DNA of 64,000 nucleotides from positions 42,714,745 to 42,778,744 of the forward strand of contig CM075102.1 of assembly GCA_037576195.1 (NCBI GenBank), given 5' to 3'. Below, in pieces: positions 37,837-49,167 of this stretch. Numbering within the stretch: the stretch's first letter is position 1; each line of letters begins with the position of its first letter. This DNA is from Phytoseiulus persimilis (Eukaryota > Arthropoda > Arachnida > Mesostigmata > Phytoseiidae). The notes beneath the pieces are model-generated. The model was not told where the DNA came from. It was given only the letters and a program-made list of their open reading frames with translations, and did not search any database. A program made the position numbers and the translations under genes.

Positions 37837-37925
37837 GCTTAATTATCCATTCTCATCCATTTATTCCTCCATTAGGATTGCTGACCGTCGATCCATTTAT
37901 GATGTTAATTATTCATTCGTAAATT
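37837..37925. promoter_or_regulatory. AT-rich cluster of homeodomain-type motifs
   Basis: About 90 bp of AT-rich sequence in a balanced-GC neighbourhood. It contains TTAATTAT, CCATTAGG, ATTTATGATG, TTAATTATTCATT and repeated CCATT/ATCCATT units. TAAT/ATTA cores and TTTATGA-like strings are known homeodomain binding motifs (established knowledge). That this is a regulatory element is inference: there is no conservation data and no identified gene nearby. Confidence 0.2.
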
Positions 37926-39729
37926 CGCTTCTCGGCCTAACCACGTAGATGGCGACCTGGAAAACCGGTTGCGGCATCGAAAGACGGATCGAACGACTCC
38001 GCAGTCCCACTAGAACACCGAAAGCTGCCAGCAAGTTCGATCAACGATCAAGATCAGTGATTGCTGCTCCACTGTGATCCTGTAGAGCTGCTAGCTATGA
38101 TTTAAATGATGCCCAGCCGTCGACCGGAATAACATACTCGTGCGAACGAGCTTGGGAGACTGACCAGAAGGGAACCCGAAACAGTTATTATTTACCAAAA
38201 AAAAGCTTTTTCTGAAATAATCGGGGTATCGGAAATGCTCATTCATGGTAACCCGGAACTCTGAATTGTTCAAATCCAAGTGGTCATCGGGCGCAGTTCG
38301 ATGAGTCGACTTCTTTCTACGGTTCGAGGACTTTTTCAACAGCAGACTCAATTCGACCGTCGGCTGCTTTCCGCCAATGACTTTTGGGAAAGACATTTCT
38401 CAGAGGATCAGTCACGGCTGTCGAAGCAGCTGTATTTGTTATTGAGGAGGCGACATTGATCGCTGAATCATTTGGAAAATAAACCAACGTGGCTGACCCA
38501 TATGACAGTGATGTGCGGAAGGCGTGCCGCAGCACGCTATGCGTGCGCGTTTTTCACTGCCTCTTCGAGTGGGAATCGTGATAATAATCAGGACGGCGGT
38601 TTGTTTTTCGGAAAACCGGTTCTTCTGATCAGAAGACGAACTTGCGGAAATCTGAGTGAGACTGTGTGAAGAGCCTCTCTACTAGAATCTGTCTTTATCT
38701 CGATCGTAAACGCAGATTGCCGGTTGGTTCGCAACAGTAAAGGTTGAAACTCGGGAGCCGGCAAGGGCCGGTGAAGACAGATCGGCTCGCCTCAACAAAT
38801 ACTCCAATAGATACTATGGATAGATTTTGTGAGCTAGTACTTCGGGTGAACCACTAAACAGAGTTGGTTTCACGAACTACCACATCTACCAGACTGCATC
38901 GGCTCTTGCACAAACGTCAGATATATTCATCGCTCACTGATCGGGAGTGAATTATTCGCTCGGGGAAGGGGGACACCCTCCCGGAAAAATGCCCTCAACC
39001 AGAGGATCATGAGGAGTGGTATGGAACTTTGTCTGAACTTCCCGCGGGTCTTTTTGTATCTCGGTGGTGAGCATCATACAGCATGTGGGCACACGCTAGG
39101 GAGTCGAAAGAGCCAGACGTGAGGCAGATCCTGTGGTGGAGGAGTCGATTATTATCGAACCTGAAGCTTTGTCAGGCTCGTACTTTTGGCCGTCGAGCTT
39201 GTAGTTCAAGGCGCACGATTCGAAACCATCGTCAGACGCCATGAGTCACTCGTGGTTGGAGGAAGCTTGGCACGACTTGCCGTCAGATGGATAACTTGTG
39301 GAATATGAGTTCAGAAAACCTGTCTGCGACTCTGAAAGAGAGCTTTGACCATCTGGTCGGCTGCTGGGAACTAGCTGAGTCATCGAATTCCACGACTTCC
39401 AGGCGAGATTCGCCGAGATTCCGAGGCAATACCAACGCCACGCCACCGGGAGAAACGGCCTCGGATCGAGGAAAGCATTCTACTTGAGCAGGCGGAAAAG
39501 GTAGCTTCGGCAAGAGATAATGTAGTGTTGGAAAAGGTTCGAGTTTTACCCTAAGAACCGGGGCGTGTGCTCGGTGGAGGCGTCACTAATATCGCAAAAA
39601 GATCCGATTCGATCCGATGACTCACAGTCGCTCTTCAGCTATTCCCGGAGTTCCCTCCAGCGTATAATATCGATCTCGTTCAGACATGACAGACATCATC
39701 CCTGGAGGCGACTCTTCCTTTCTCAATGA

Positions 39730-39870
39730 ATGCATGTTATGTTTCTCGTGGCCTCCCTCTCCGGCTTCTTGGTCTACCTGTTCATCAAGACCATTTCCAG
39801 GTGGAACGTCGGTAGCGGTGTCGTCGTCAGTCTGCCACCCTGTCTGACTTCAGACCACGGTTGGCCATAG
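39730..39870 (+). CDS. Candidate 46-residue single-pass membrane peptide
   Basis: The frame starts ATG at 39730, directly after an in-frame TGA (39727-39729), with a second ATG at 39739. It encodes a hydrophobic segment (MFLVASLSGFLVYLFI), then KTISRWNVGSG, VVVSL and a short polar tail ending TSDHGWP. Codons over the segment mostly end in C or G (TTC TTG GTC TAC CTG TTC ATC AAG ACC), unlike the AT-richer flanks. Small single-pass membrane peptides are known products of short animal ORFs, but I cannot match this to a known one. A short frame of this kind is easily found by chance. Confidence 0.15.
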   Translation: MHVMFLVASLSGFLVYLFIKTISRWNVGSGVVVSLPPCLTSDHGWP

Positions 39871-42046
39871 CAGCATCGGCAGCAGCGGTCTCTCCGAAAC
39901 AGCAGACCTACCTCTCAACCATTACATAACCTGCACCGCCTTGAACCTGCAATCGAAAATCTTGGTGTCGTCAGCCTTCTCTACCCACGTTCGATGTAGA
40001 GGCATTAGGACACTCAGGTCTTCACAAGGCCAAGGTTTGCCGTTGCCTGACGTAAGCACTATTTGAATAGTCAAATAGAATAAAAACGACCGCTCAACAA
40101 GCCGCCCAGCTGCCCAGCCCAGTCATCAGCGCTGCCATCGAAGCAGCCGACATCACACTAATATATTCAAATGGCTGCCCGATGTGTGAGAGAAATGTCG
40201 GATAATCTAACTGAACTCACAAAAAGAGACAACTTGCCGATTTCTTAGAGGGAATGCGCAGCATGCGAGCTGAAGTGCCTGATCCTTATTCCAAGTCAGG
40301 CGTCCTGGAGTCAGAGTATCGCTCATTCAGTATCTTCCATTCGTGGGTCAAAGGACTCGACAGCCCCGGATCATTCCGGCGTGCCAGGAGCTCAGACGGG
40401 AGAGTTGAGAAGCTTGCACGGAAGGAGATTCCTGCATGGCCGTTCTCTCATATGTGCGTGCGCTTCTCTAAGAAAGAAAACGGAACGCCAACTGGGAAGA
40501 GCAAGCCGAAGATCGAGTACTTCCCGTAAAGCTCCTGCGTTCGTTGCTATCTTCACGGTCGGTGAGGCGATTTCATGTCTTTTTCGCCAGATAACGAGTG
40601 AGGAAACGTTTCTGAAGACATTGTTGTCTGTTGGCGGTGCTGCGGCGGCTGTTACGGCTGTCTGATGAGGGTGCCGACGTCTCCCGATGTTTTGTGGTGA
40701 CTGCTTAGGTTGTTCCTAAAGCTGTTGCAGATGTCGTGAACCGAAACAAGTTAAAGAACAACAGGGTGGTCCCCACATATAGCTTACGATCGTTGCCTTC
40801 GCGTAACTGCCTTCGCTGCCATCATCATGAGTGTTGTAGAGTTAGAATGGACGAAACAACGTGGAACCATCGCGGAACGGCCAATCAGGCGCTCGGAACA
40901 CGCTTGAGATTTTGATCCACTTCGGCGAATGGTTGGTGTCTTTTAGTCGTTCGGTGACTTGCTCGCTCGCCCGGTCCGGGTCCTTTAGCCCGCGAACGGC
41001 TCTGCGCGCTTTGATGCTCAATCATGTTAAGCTTAACGGCCTATTGTGTATTATGGAAACCCAACCGAAGACAGCAGACCCGTCCGCGGTCCGACGACCA
41101 CTGCCGTCCGGCAATCACCATAGTAGCTTCAAAAGTCGGCATTACTCTTCAGCTTGAGCATAAACATCAGCGGTTCGAGTGGCGGCCACTTTAGGATTCG
41201 GTCTGTCCGCATGTGTCGAAGCCTTCGCTCACTGGAATTTCTCAGCCGCAGCGGGGTCACGATAGCACCCTAACTTCCCCAAAATTGCGAACGTCTCAGA
41301 TGACGAAGTTGCCTCCAATGTACTGAGGAATCTAACATGAAGCTGGGGTCCCCGCTACCTGGCAAGTTCGCTATCCGACGAGTTCCTCATCCAATTCGGT
41401 CATTGAGGGAGAAATCGGGACGGAGGTCCGTCACCTCGGATTTGCGTTCGGAACTTAGGGGTAGTTGGGCCAACGCATCTAGTCCAGGGACACAAACATA
41501 CGACTGACGGAAAAAGGGAGGGAAAACCGAGCGCAGATCGGGTCCGAGATTTGTCGATGAGTTTACAGTCTTCCATGGACCTCACCGGAACCCGCATGCG
41601 TCGAGGCACGTACGCTTCGAATCACGCCCGGCCTCAGGCGAATCGCATCGAGACATCACATGAGCCCGTAAATTCGAACATTGCTCATCATCCACCATCC
41701 ATCTCCATAGATATCAGAGCGCATGGGATGATTTCCGCATTGATCCAACAGGAACACAGGCTCCCAGCCATCAGGCTATAATGCGTCTGCCATTGATAGA
41801 TGGGGGGCGTTAAATGTTTAATGCCCAAACTTTTCATCTGAAAACATCTTTCGGTAGATAAGTTACGCCGGGGCTCCCTCGCGTTTCGAAGAAGAGCCGA
41901 CTGGCAAAACGACGGGAAGTTCACCGAGGGGTAACACGCTGCAGAGCCAAGTTAACGTGACTCAGGTTGACTCGTTCGTCGCGGGAGGGAAGCTTTCCGC
42001 CGTCTACCATGGCTCCTACACCTCACTACTTCGTTCTCCCTCCCGT

Positions 42047-42065
42047 TCTCTCTCTCTCTCTCTCT
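42047..42065. repeat. (TC)n dinucleotide microsatellite
   Basis: About nine tandem TC units following a CT-rich lead-in (CTCCCTCCCG). Ordinary microsatellite. Confidence 0.85.
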
Positions 42066-43927
42066 GTTACGTTTGAAGCACATTGTCCCAAGCTCAGCTG
42101 CTGCTGAAACGCCGGCAGTGCTCGTGGCAACGATCGATTGGAACAATACTCTGCCGGGCAAATAGCAGTCGGTGCGAGAACGGGCCAAGAAGAAAACAAC
42201 TCGCTGTTGATTAGCTTTTGAGAAAGTCGAGGGCCGGTTATGGGAAGAATTACTGTGGGATATTCTGTCTTTTTTTTCTCATCAACCTTCGTGCTCTGCG
42301 AATGAAGTGGCGATTCGGCGAGCTGAATGGCCGATAGAGGGGCGAGCTGGCAGCTTTCTCTGATGGACGAGAATCCTTCGGAAACTTAATGAGCTCAGCG
42401 ACTCCTCTCAACGGAACGTTCTTTGAGCGGTACCCCGGCTGCACTGATTCCTCTGCTGGGAGAAGGGACTGGCGGACTTTTTCCTCCGTTCTTCCCGTTT
42501 CTGGAAAACCGCTGATTTCCCACCAGCGGCGAAAGCTTCAGCCATAGGGAAATGAGCCGCCAACGAGGAGACGAAACGGACCTGAATCCAAAAGCTGCAG
42601 CACAGAGCAGGCTACGACGCGACGCTCGGGGAGATTTCGAAGAAAAGAATGAAGAGAATGTCTTCGGCGTTTTCCAGCAGCTACGAATAACTATTTTCCA
42701 CGGATGAACGACAGCTTTTTGCGAGTAGTCAATCGACTGAGCTTTGACCTCTGTGATTGACCGAAGACCCCCAGCTGGCCATCAAGTTTTTCGCTCGCAG
42801 GTCTTTTTTTTCCTGCAAACGCCCTCAAGCTCAGCTCTTCCTCGAACCTATGAATCTTGCTTATTCTCAGCTATCCTCCCGAGCCCGGAACGACGATTCA
42901 TCCTGTTTCCACGCGCGTTGTTCTTGATTTTCTGCAGAGCCTTCGGCACGCACTACATCTTCTGTGTCAGACAGGCGGCGACAGCGGCAAGCGTCTGTGG
43001 ATGCGAGCGAGCGAACCAACCACGGACCGAACTAGTGAGAGTGCTGTTCTGCCTGCCTTGCTCGAGGTGCGGGTCACGTACGAGCGTGACGGCTTTGAAT
43101 CCTTCGATCGTCACTAACTCGTCTTCGCAGTCATGATTTACTCTGGAGTATCTCTTCTCTCTTGGAATACGAAGGGGCAGCCGTCTCGCTTATATGAATG
43201 ATGAATCACGTGAAGAAGACCACGATTCTTCCGAAAAATCATCCGCCGGACGAGAGTCCGAGCCCACTGGATCGAGTATAATCTCGGAGTTCTCCTACGA
43301 AGCGAAGAAGGAGATGAAACTCTCACATTCTCCCAGCTCCGATCCCGAACTCAAAGTCAATCGAGGCGACCGAGCACTGCGGATGGCTATCCCCTGACTC
43401 CCTCCAACGACCCAAGACCCCATTGGTCAGGGTCTCGAAATGACCGTCGAAGATCAGGATGAGTTTCAGAACGATCGCTCCGATGCTTCCGATCGTGAAT
43501 TTCTTTCTCCGTTTCACCTCACAGCATCCGGCTACAACAGCTAGACCTTGAGCCGGCAGACTGCCTGTCGCCGGCGTTTGTCGTCGGCGCTGTTAGATCG
43601 AATCTACAACTACTGTTGCTGTTGTCCGCTCGCGCTTTCGCTGACTGACTAACTGCTCATTCGTTCACTCTCAGGCAGAACGAACGGCTGGTTGGCATAC
43701 TTGCCCGCTCGCTGGCTCAGTAGTCGGCCCGACGGTCGATCGTTCATCCGTCGGTCCGTCCGTGCATCCGAGGTGATGGAATTCTTCGAAAGATAGAGAG
43801 GGTTAACTGTTTTATGCACAACTGAACACAATGGCCCCTGTTCCGAGCAGATATTCTGATCAAAGCTTCTCTGAGGCCCAAAACAAAAGCGGCGATGGTG
43901 CTCATGGATGTGGTCATTGTCGTTGCT

Positions 43928-43945
43928 GTCGTCGTCGACGACGAC
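43928..43945. repeat. 18-bp perfect palindrome of GTC/GAC units
   Basis: GTCGTCGTCGACGACGAC reads the same on both strands. It is made of three GTC units meeting three GAC units. It could form a cruciform, or simply result from trinucleotide slippage. Confidence 0.8.
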
Positions 43946-44316
43946 ATGGATGATGACAACAGCGCCGAAACATCAACAAAGACGAAAATATGTTCAGCGG
44001 TAGATAGATACTATACCTAGATGAACTCGTTTGAAGAAGTTTTGTCCACTGTTGCGGTCATTTGGTTCACGGCCGGGCGAACGACTGAACTAACAGAGCG
44101 ATCTCAATGCGGAGTGCAAGGGTAGGTGGGCGCAGTGGTCTACCAGCCAGAAGACCCGGCTTAGGCATGTGCAGGCGGCCGATCAAACCTGAGAGTTGCG
44201 ATCATAAAAGTAATTACGAAACTCGGGGTTGAATTATTTTTCACGCTGGGCCCGGCCCGTGAAGCCGCGCCTCTCGAACCCGCTAACACACTTACACAGA
44301 GCCGAAGGGACAGACT

Positions 44317-44382
44317 TGCATACATACATGGATGCGATCATGCAGACATGCTTATGCATGCATGGATCTGAGTATGTATGCA
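44317..44382. repeat. 11-bp inverted repeat around CATA/CATG sequence
   Basis: TGCATACATAC (44317-44327) and GTATGTATGCA (44372-44382) are exact reverse complements. The 44-nt interior is rich in ATG/CAT units and includes TGCATGCA. The hairpin could be transcribed as a 66-nt stem-loop. The CATA repeat nature makes a slippage origin equally possible. Confidence 0.75.
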
Positions 44383-45825
44383 TATCGTTTAAGTTGGCTC
44401 TGGTCAGGATGGTTGTGGACGCCACAGGGACCGACTCGGTAATTGTGATGCCTCTGCTTTCTGAGCACTATCATTGATGGAGTCATTTGAGTCTCGGCGT
44501 CGATCACAATGATCGAAATCCGAGGGTCATCAACCTTTTCATCGGACGGCGCTGCGGTCGATGCAACGTGGACATCACGGGAGATTTCCATAAACTACCG
44601 AGAGTCAGGTCGTGGATGCTCAAATGAGCTTCAACAATCTTAGGCATAACTCAATCGGTCTCCGATTCCATCGTCTGCTGCGCGCGAGATTTCGTTTCGT
44701 TTTGATCCAGGATTTTCGATGAATCTCAAACAAACTCCACGACCTCGTGAACTCTGATTGCTAGGGGTGGATTTGAGTCACAGCTTACCAAGTCAAGCGG
44801 GCGACCTTCCTCTGTCGTGGGTTTTTCGGAGAAGAGACTTCTGAATAGCCTTCACTAAGCTGTTGACCCAGAGGCTGACCTGCTCCTAGCCTAGGGAGTT
44901 CTCCAGGTCGAGTCGGGGTGAACGTTCAAATACGAAGGTAGGTATCGTCGGCTAATGTTCGTGAATGGGGGAAATGTCGCACATTCGATAAGGAATCGAA
45001 ATGGTCTGGGAGCTAACCAGGAGTGCGAACTACGAAGTCGGAGGGTCTCTCGAGGAATGCATATCTGCACCGAACAAGCGATACCCTCCGATTCGGGCGC
45101 GATGCCTATTCGAGAGCGTAGACGACGTGCGCACCGACACGATTCGAATGGTGATCCGATTCGCGCGTTGCGTCGACTCGAGCCACGAAATCGCGTCCGA
45201 ATTGTTCCTTGCCGAGGCCTACGGATCAAGGCCACGACTGAGCGACGGCGTTCGCAACTTTCGTGGATGTGGTTGAAGCGTTCAAGTTCCCCGTTCGCTC
45301 ATGCCAGATGGGCGCAAACTCCTGTCTTCGCTCACGCTGCCGTTAGCCGAGCGAGTGTGAGGACTTTGCTCTCGTTCGATGGCCCTCTTCGGTCCCGGGC
45401 TTTGTGTTGGGAATGAGGGAAATTTATTTATAACTCTCTCCTCGGAACGAATGACGGAAGCTGCAACTTTGAACTGGGGGAACAGCAAGAGCCGAACGTA
45501 GCGATCAAGGAAACCAGCAGCGCAATCATCGAGAGCAGATTCGTGCAATCGCCGGCCGCCGCCGCTGCGACCGGGCTGAGTGTGGGAGAGGCTACGCAAC
45601 TTACTCTCAAATCGAATTTCCTCGAAGAGCGTTCGTCAAGAAACCAAGTTTATTTAATAAATGAGAGCAAAGAGAACTGCCATCGCCGAATAACAGGATA
45701 ATAACGGACAAGCTGCTCGACGAATGTGAGATTTGCTTTATGGAAACCGATTTTCTCTCGATTGTTCTGTTCACCCTGATGTGGCCGGATTTATTTGCGA
45801 TCCTGTACAGATATGTGCCCTGAGT

Positions 45826-45859
45826 CGAATCCACGACCAGACTACAGGTCGTGGATTCG
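45826..45859. repeat. 13-bp perfect inverted repeat with 8-nt loop
   Basis: CGAATCCACGACC (45826-45838) and GGTCGTGGATTCG (45847-45859) pair perfectly across the loop AGACTACA. This is the longest perfect short-loop stem I found in the window, and its arms are mixed-sequence rather than simple repeat. It lies inside an unidentified minus frame (45607-45963). No flanking duplication marks it as a transposon end. Confidence 0.85.
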
Positions 45860-46906
45860 GAGGGAGTGAAAAGTCGGAAGATTGAGAATCTGTGGCTGCG
45901 GCGGAAAACAGAGCACGAATAAATAAACGAGGACTCTGAGGACGAACGGATGGAGAAATTCATATCATCGTCGCGTCAGAACGCAACAGCCGTCATCACT
46001 GGGGCTCGAGCGTCGATTCAATCAATTATGCTCGCAGAGGCTTTCTTGGCAGAGTTCAAACTCAATTAGAGATAAATGGATGAGAGAGTGAGCGAGCGAA
46101 AGAAAACAGTGATCAATTGAATTATTCGCCCGCTTATTAAGATGCGTCCAACCACCCGCACTCCCGCCAGTTTGCTGGCCCGATTGCCTTGCTGTGCGTG
46201 CACGATGCATGCACGCCTGCGCGTCTTCGCTCAATTTGCTCGAGTAAACAGTTCGACTTGTGGACTGAAGGTCCACTCACCCAGTCATGGAATCAGTAGG
46301 TGAGAGAATCGTTCGTTGGGAACCTGGCGACCCAGCCTGGGAGAAGACCGGCCTACCAGCCGTCTGCCGGAGGGTCGGTCGGTCGGAGGAGGAATACTAC
46401 CGCCGCGCTTACAAACGAACAGAATAACTGCACTTGTATCCGCCGTGGCGAGATAGGTAGAATCATCCGATCACCGGCTCCCGTGTGAGCACGGAACCCG
46501 AGGAGCACCGATTCATCAAACGCTCGACTACCAAAGGGTGTGTGGATGTCTGCTTGCGTCCAGGCGCCTGGGAGCCGATTCCTGGATGAAATGCCACATT
46601 TGTGCTGCCAGGCAGGAACTGATATTTTTAGGATAGGAAGAATCGTTCAACGATCAGCCGGTCCGTGCACAACCATGTTGCCGGTTTCAAGAATCCTCCA
46701 AGCTGCGAGCGCGGCACAGACCTGGAAGAGCAGAGGTGAAATCGTTGTCGTGTTCTGATTGCTCACACAGATACTTCCCCGTCCGGCTCAGTGAATGGCA
46801 GAGAGCGCTCGAGGTGAATTGCGGCTCACACGGAAAACCTGTCTCTATAGGATCACTGTCGTGTTTGACCGCTGACTATCACAATCATCATCAAGGCAGC
46901 AGCAAC

Positions 46907-47140
46907 ATGAAAATCATTATTCTCGGCATCACCATCATCTCGATCATGATCATAATAATCAAAATCATCGCGCTATATGAGGAGAACTACGCGTCTTCAA
47001 GAACAAAAAAAGAGAAGAATCATCGTCAGGCTATCACGCACATCACGAAGACAGATCCGACGGATAAAAGGCGGATGAAAGAACTCTGCGAGAAACACGG
47101 ACAAAGACTCGAAACGGTCGATACGGAGACACGGAGCTGA
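46907..47140 (+). CDS. Candidate 77-residue single-pass membrane peptide
   Basis: From the ATG at 46907 the frame encodes an N-terminal hydrophobic segment (MKIIILGITIISIMIIIIKI), then a highly charged tail rich in Lys, Arg and Glu (for example ALYEENYASSRTKKEKNHRQ) to the TGA at 47138-47140. The layout would be a short lumenal end, a single membrane pass and a basic cytosolic tail. However, the hydrophobic part is encoded by ATC/ATT-rich near-repeat DNA (CATCATC and ATCATGATCATAATAATC), so the membrane segment may be a by-product of simple sequence. The frame is open upstream to about 46736. No known family. Confidence 0.18.
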   Translation: MKIIILGITIISIMIIIIKIIALYEENYASSRTKKEKNHRQAITHITKTDPTDKRRMKELCEKHGQRLETVDTETRS

Positions 47141-49151
47141 ATGTGCCCATGAAAATATCTGCGATATTATTTTACAGAAAAACATTGATTGATCGTACGG
47201 GAGCAGAGCGAGCCAACCGGTTGCAGAAAGTGGCAAAGGAGTGATGGCCGGTGCAACGCCACTGTATGGGGCAAATCAGGGACCCGATGCCTGTAATCCG
47301 TCCTTTCCTTGGTATGTAAGGATTGTATGATCTCGGAATCAGCGACCAGCGAGAAGCTTTCCCCCCACCCGAAGCGTCAGAGGTGGCTGGAGGACGTGGT
47401 TCCCAGATGGAGCGGAGTCGGCTTGAAAGTGATGCGCGGCGCACGTTTTCTGCCCACTGATTGAATCGTTGCTCCGTTCGAGGAAAGCGTTTTAAAGACA
47501 CAAAACGGGGTCCATAATAAAGTCCCTTGTGGGAATTCGAGAAGTCGGTTCTTCAGCGGCGCGACGTGGAATGGTGATGGATGGGCATGAAGATGAGTTG
47601 CTGAAAACACTGGAGCCAGTCATGCGGAATCCATGTTTAGTCGTGGCAGCAACCGCACATCGGGGAATCAATCCAGCTTTGTGTTCTCCTATGTGAGATT
47701 TTCATCACGATCTCCGGTTTCATAAGTCGCGTTATCCGTTCTCAGATCTCGGACAACTTTAATTATAGCTCTTGTCGACCGACATGGTGAAGGCTCAGTC
47801 GCGTGCAAAGCACGCCTCGTTTTTCTGTTGTTTGAAGCTTGCTGACCAGCAATCTGGCTCAGGCACACCGGCTCAGAGTCAGGCTCGGTTTCCGTTCAAC
47901 ACCAGGGACCAGATCAGTAGTTATCAGAGCGTCTGGCTAGCTCGGCCGGCTGCTTGTCCGACTGTTTGTACGGCTCTCGACTTCCTAATCGCAGCGGACG
48001 GCAGATAAGAATATAATGAATCATACTGTCGCTGGCCGTCAAGATCACTGACAGTACATGAGAACTGTTCACAAGCGTCTCCCCAGCCTCCTCTCCCCAC
48101 GAGCGACCACGTATTCTGGCACCGGGATCCAAAACCTGACTCTGACGATGCATTATCGAAGTTCCCAACGAACTCAGCAAGGGTTGCGATGCATTGTCTG
48201 CGCCTCGTGCGCTCCGTTTCGGAGTCGCAACGATGACACAAAAGGAAAGTGTTGATCTTTCTTCCAAATAAGTATTCCAGCCCTCGTCTCATAAGTCGTA
48301 GTTGGAGCGGAGCACGACGGTGGTTTTGTTTCAGGAAAGGATGAGCGAAATGACCAACTAGAAAGTCGAGAACAAGAGACATGAAAGCGTCAGGGGAGCA
48401 CTATGCCGAACGACGTGGGGACGGAACGCCGCGCAGACTGTTCAGCCCATACTATTCCTCGCTCTTTTTTTTTTCGAGGATCTCACTACATCCGACGCCC
48501 GCTGCAGACGCACGGCAACCGCAACGACGCTGGCGAAAACGGAACGGAACCGAAACCCAACTCAACATCAACTCCAAGCAAAGAAGACAAAAGCAACTTC
48601 AACATTGTTTCCTACGGTCGTCGTGTTCGTGTGTGAGCGCGTTATTCTCTCGCTGTGTACGAGGTGAAGAATTCGGCGTGGGGAATGCTTTGTCAAAGCG
48701 ACTGTCCCATCGGCATCAGGAGCACCGGCAAAAGCTGCGTTATGATCATGAACGTCCGAGAAAATCACAGCGATGACAACAATGGTCGTTCTTCCCCTCG
48801 CTCGTATTCCGACAGCGACGCTGGAAGAAGTCGAGAGAGGAAGCGAAAAGAAGAAAACGCGTTTCCAGCTCTCAGAAATCTTTTTTTGGGACACCTCCGA
48901 CGGTAGGTGCTTCTCACGTCCACTCACAGTCAGTCGTCTCTTGTCGAAGCCGAAAATCTACGACTTTTTTGTGCCTGTTTCACTTCGATCTTCCCCACAC
49001 GGCGGACTCCTCGTAATGTTCCAAATGGCCCGATGAAGCCGGCGTAAGAATGATCAGAGCTCAGTAAAACGTGCGGAGAAGCGAAGATGATAGTGGTGTT
49101 CATTGTCACTGTCGGCAACGACGACATAAAGCACGCCTAGTGCGGAACCAC

Positions 49152-49167
49152 CGACGACGACGACGAC
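49152..49167. repeat. (CGA)5 trinucleotide repeat
   Basis: Five tandem CGA units, then CAATGACA. Short microsatellite. Confidence 0.8.

Larger units (their letters stand above)
35360..44220. other. Region: no supported gene; AT-rich islands
   Basis: No recognised gene. A plus frame at 37534-37817 ends at CTG|GTAAGC, a good donor, but lacks an ATG near its start and conflicts with other open frames on both strands. Two overlapping minus frames at 38091-38535 look protein-like but are unidentified. The stretch 38700-40250 has few frames of 60 codons. Within it 39730-39870 encodes a short membrane-like peptide (separate entry). A (TC)n run lies at 42047-42065. AATAAA strings occur near 38478 and 40079. 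Confidence 0.45.
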
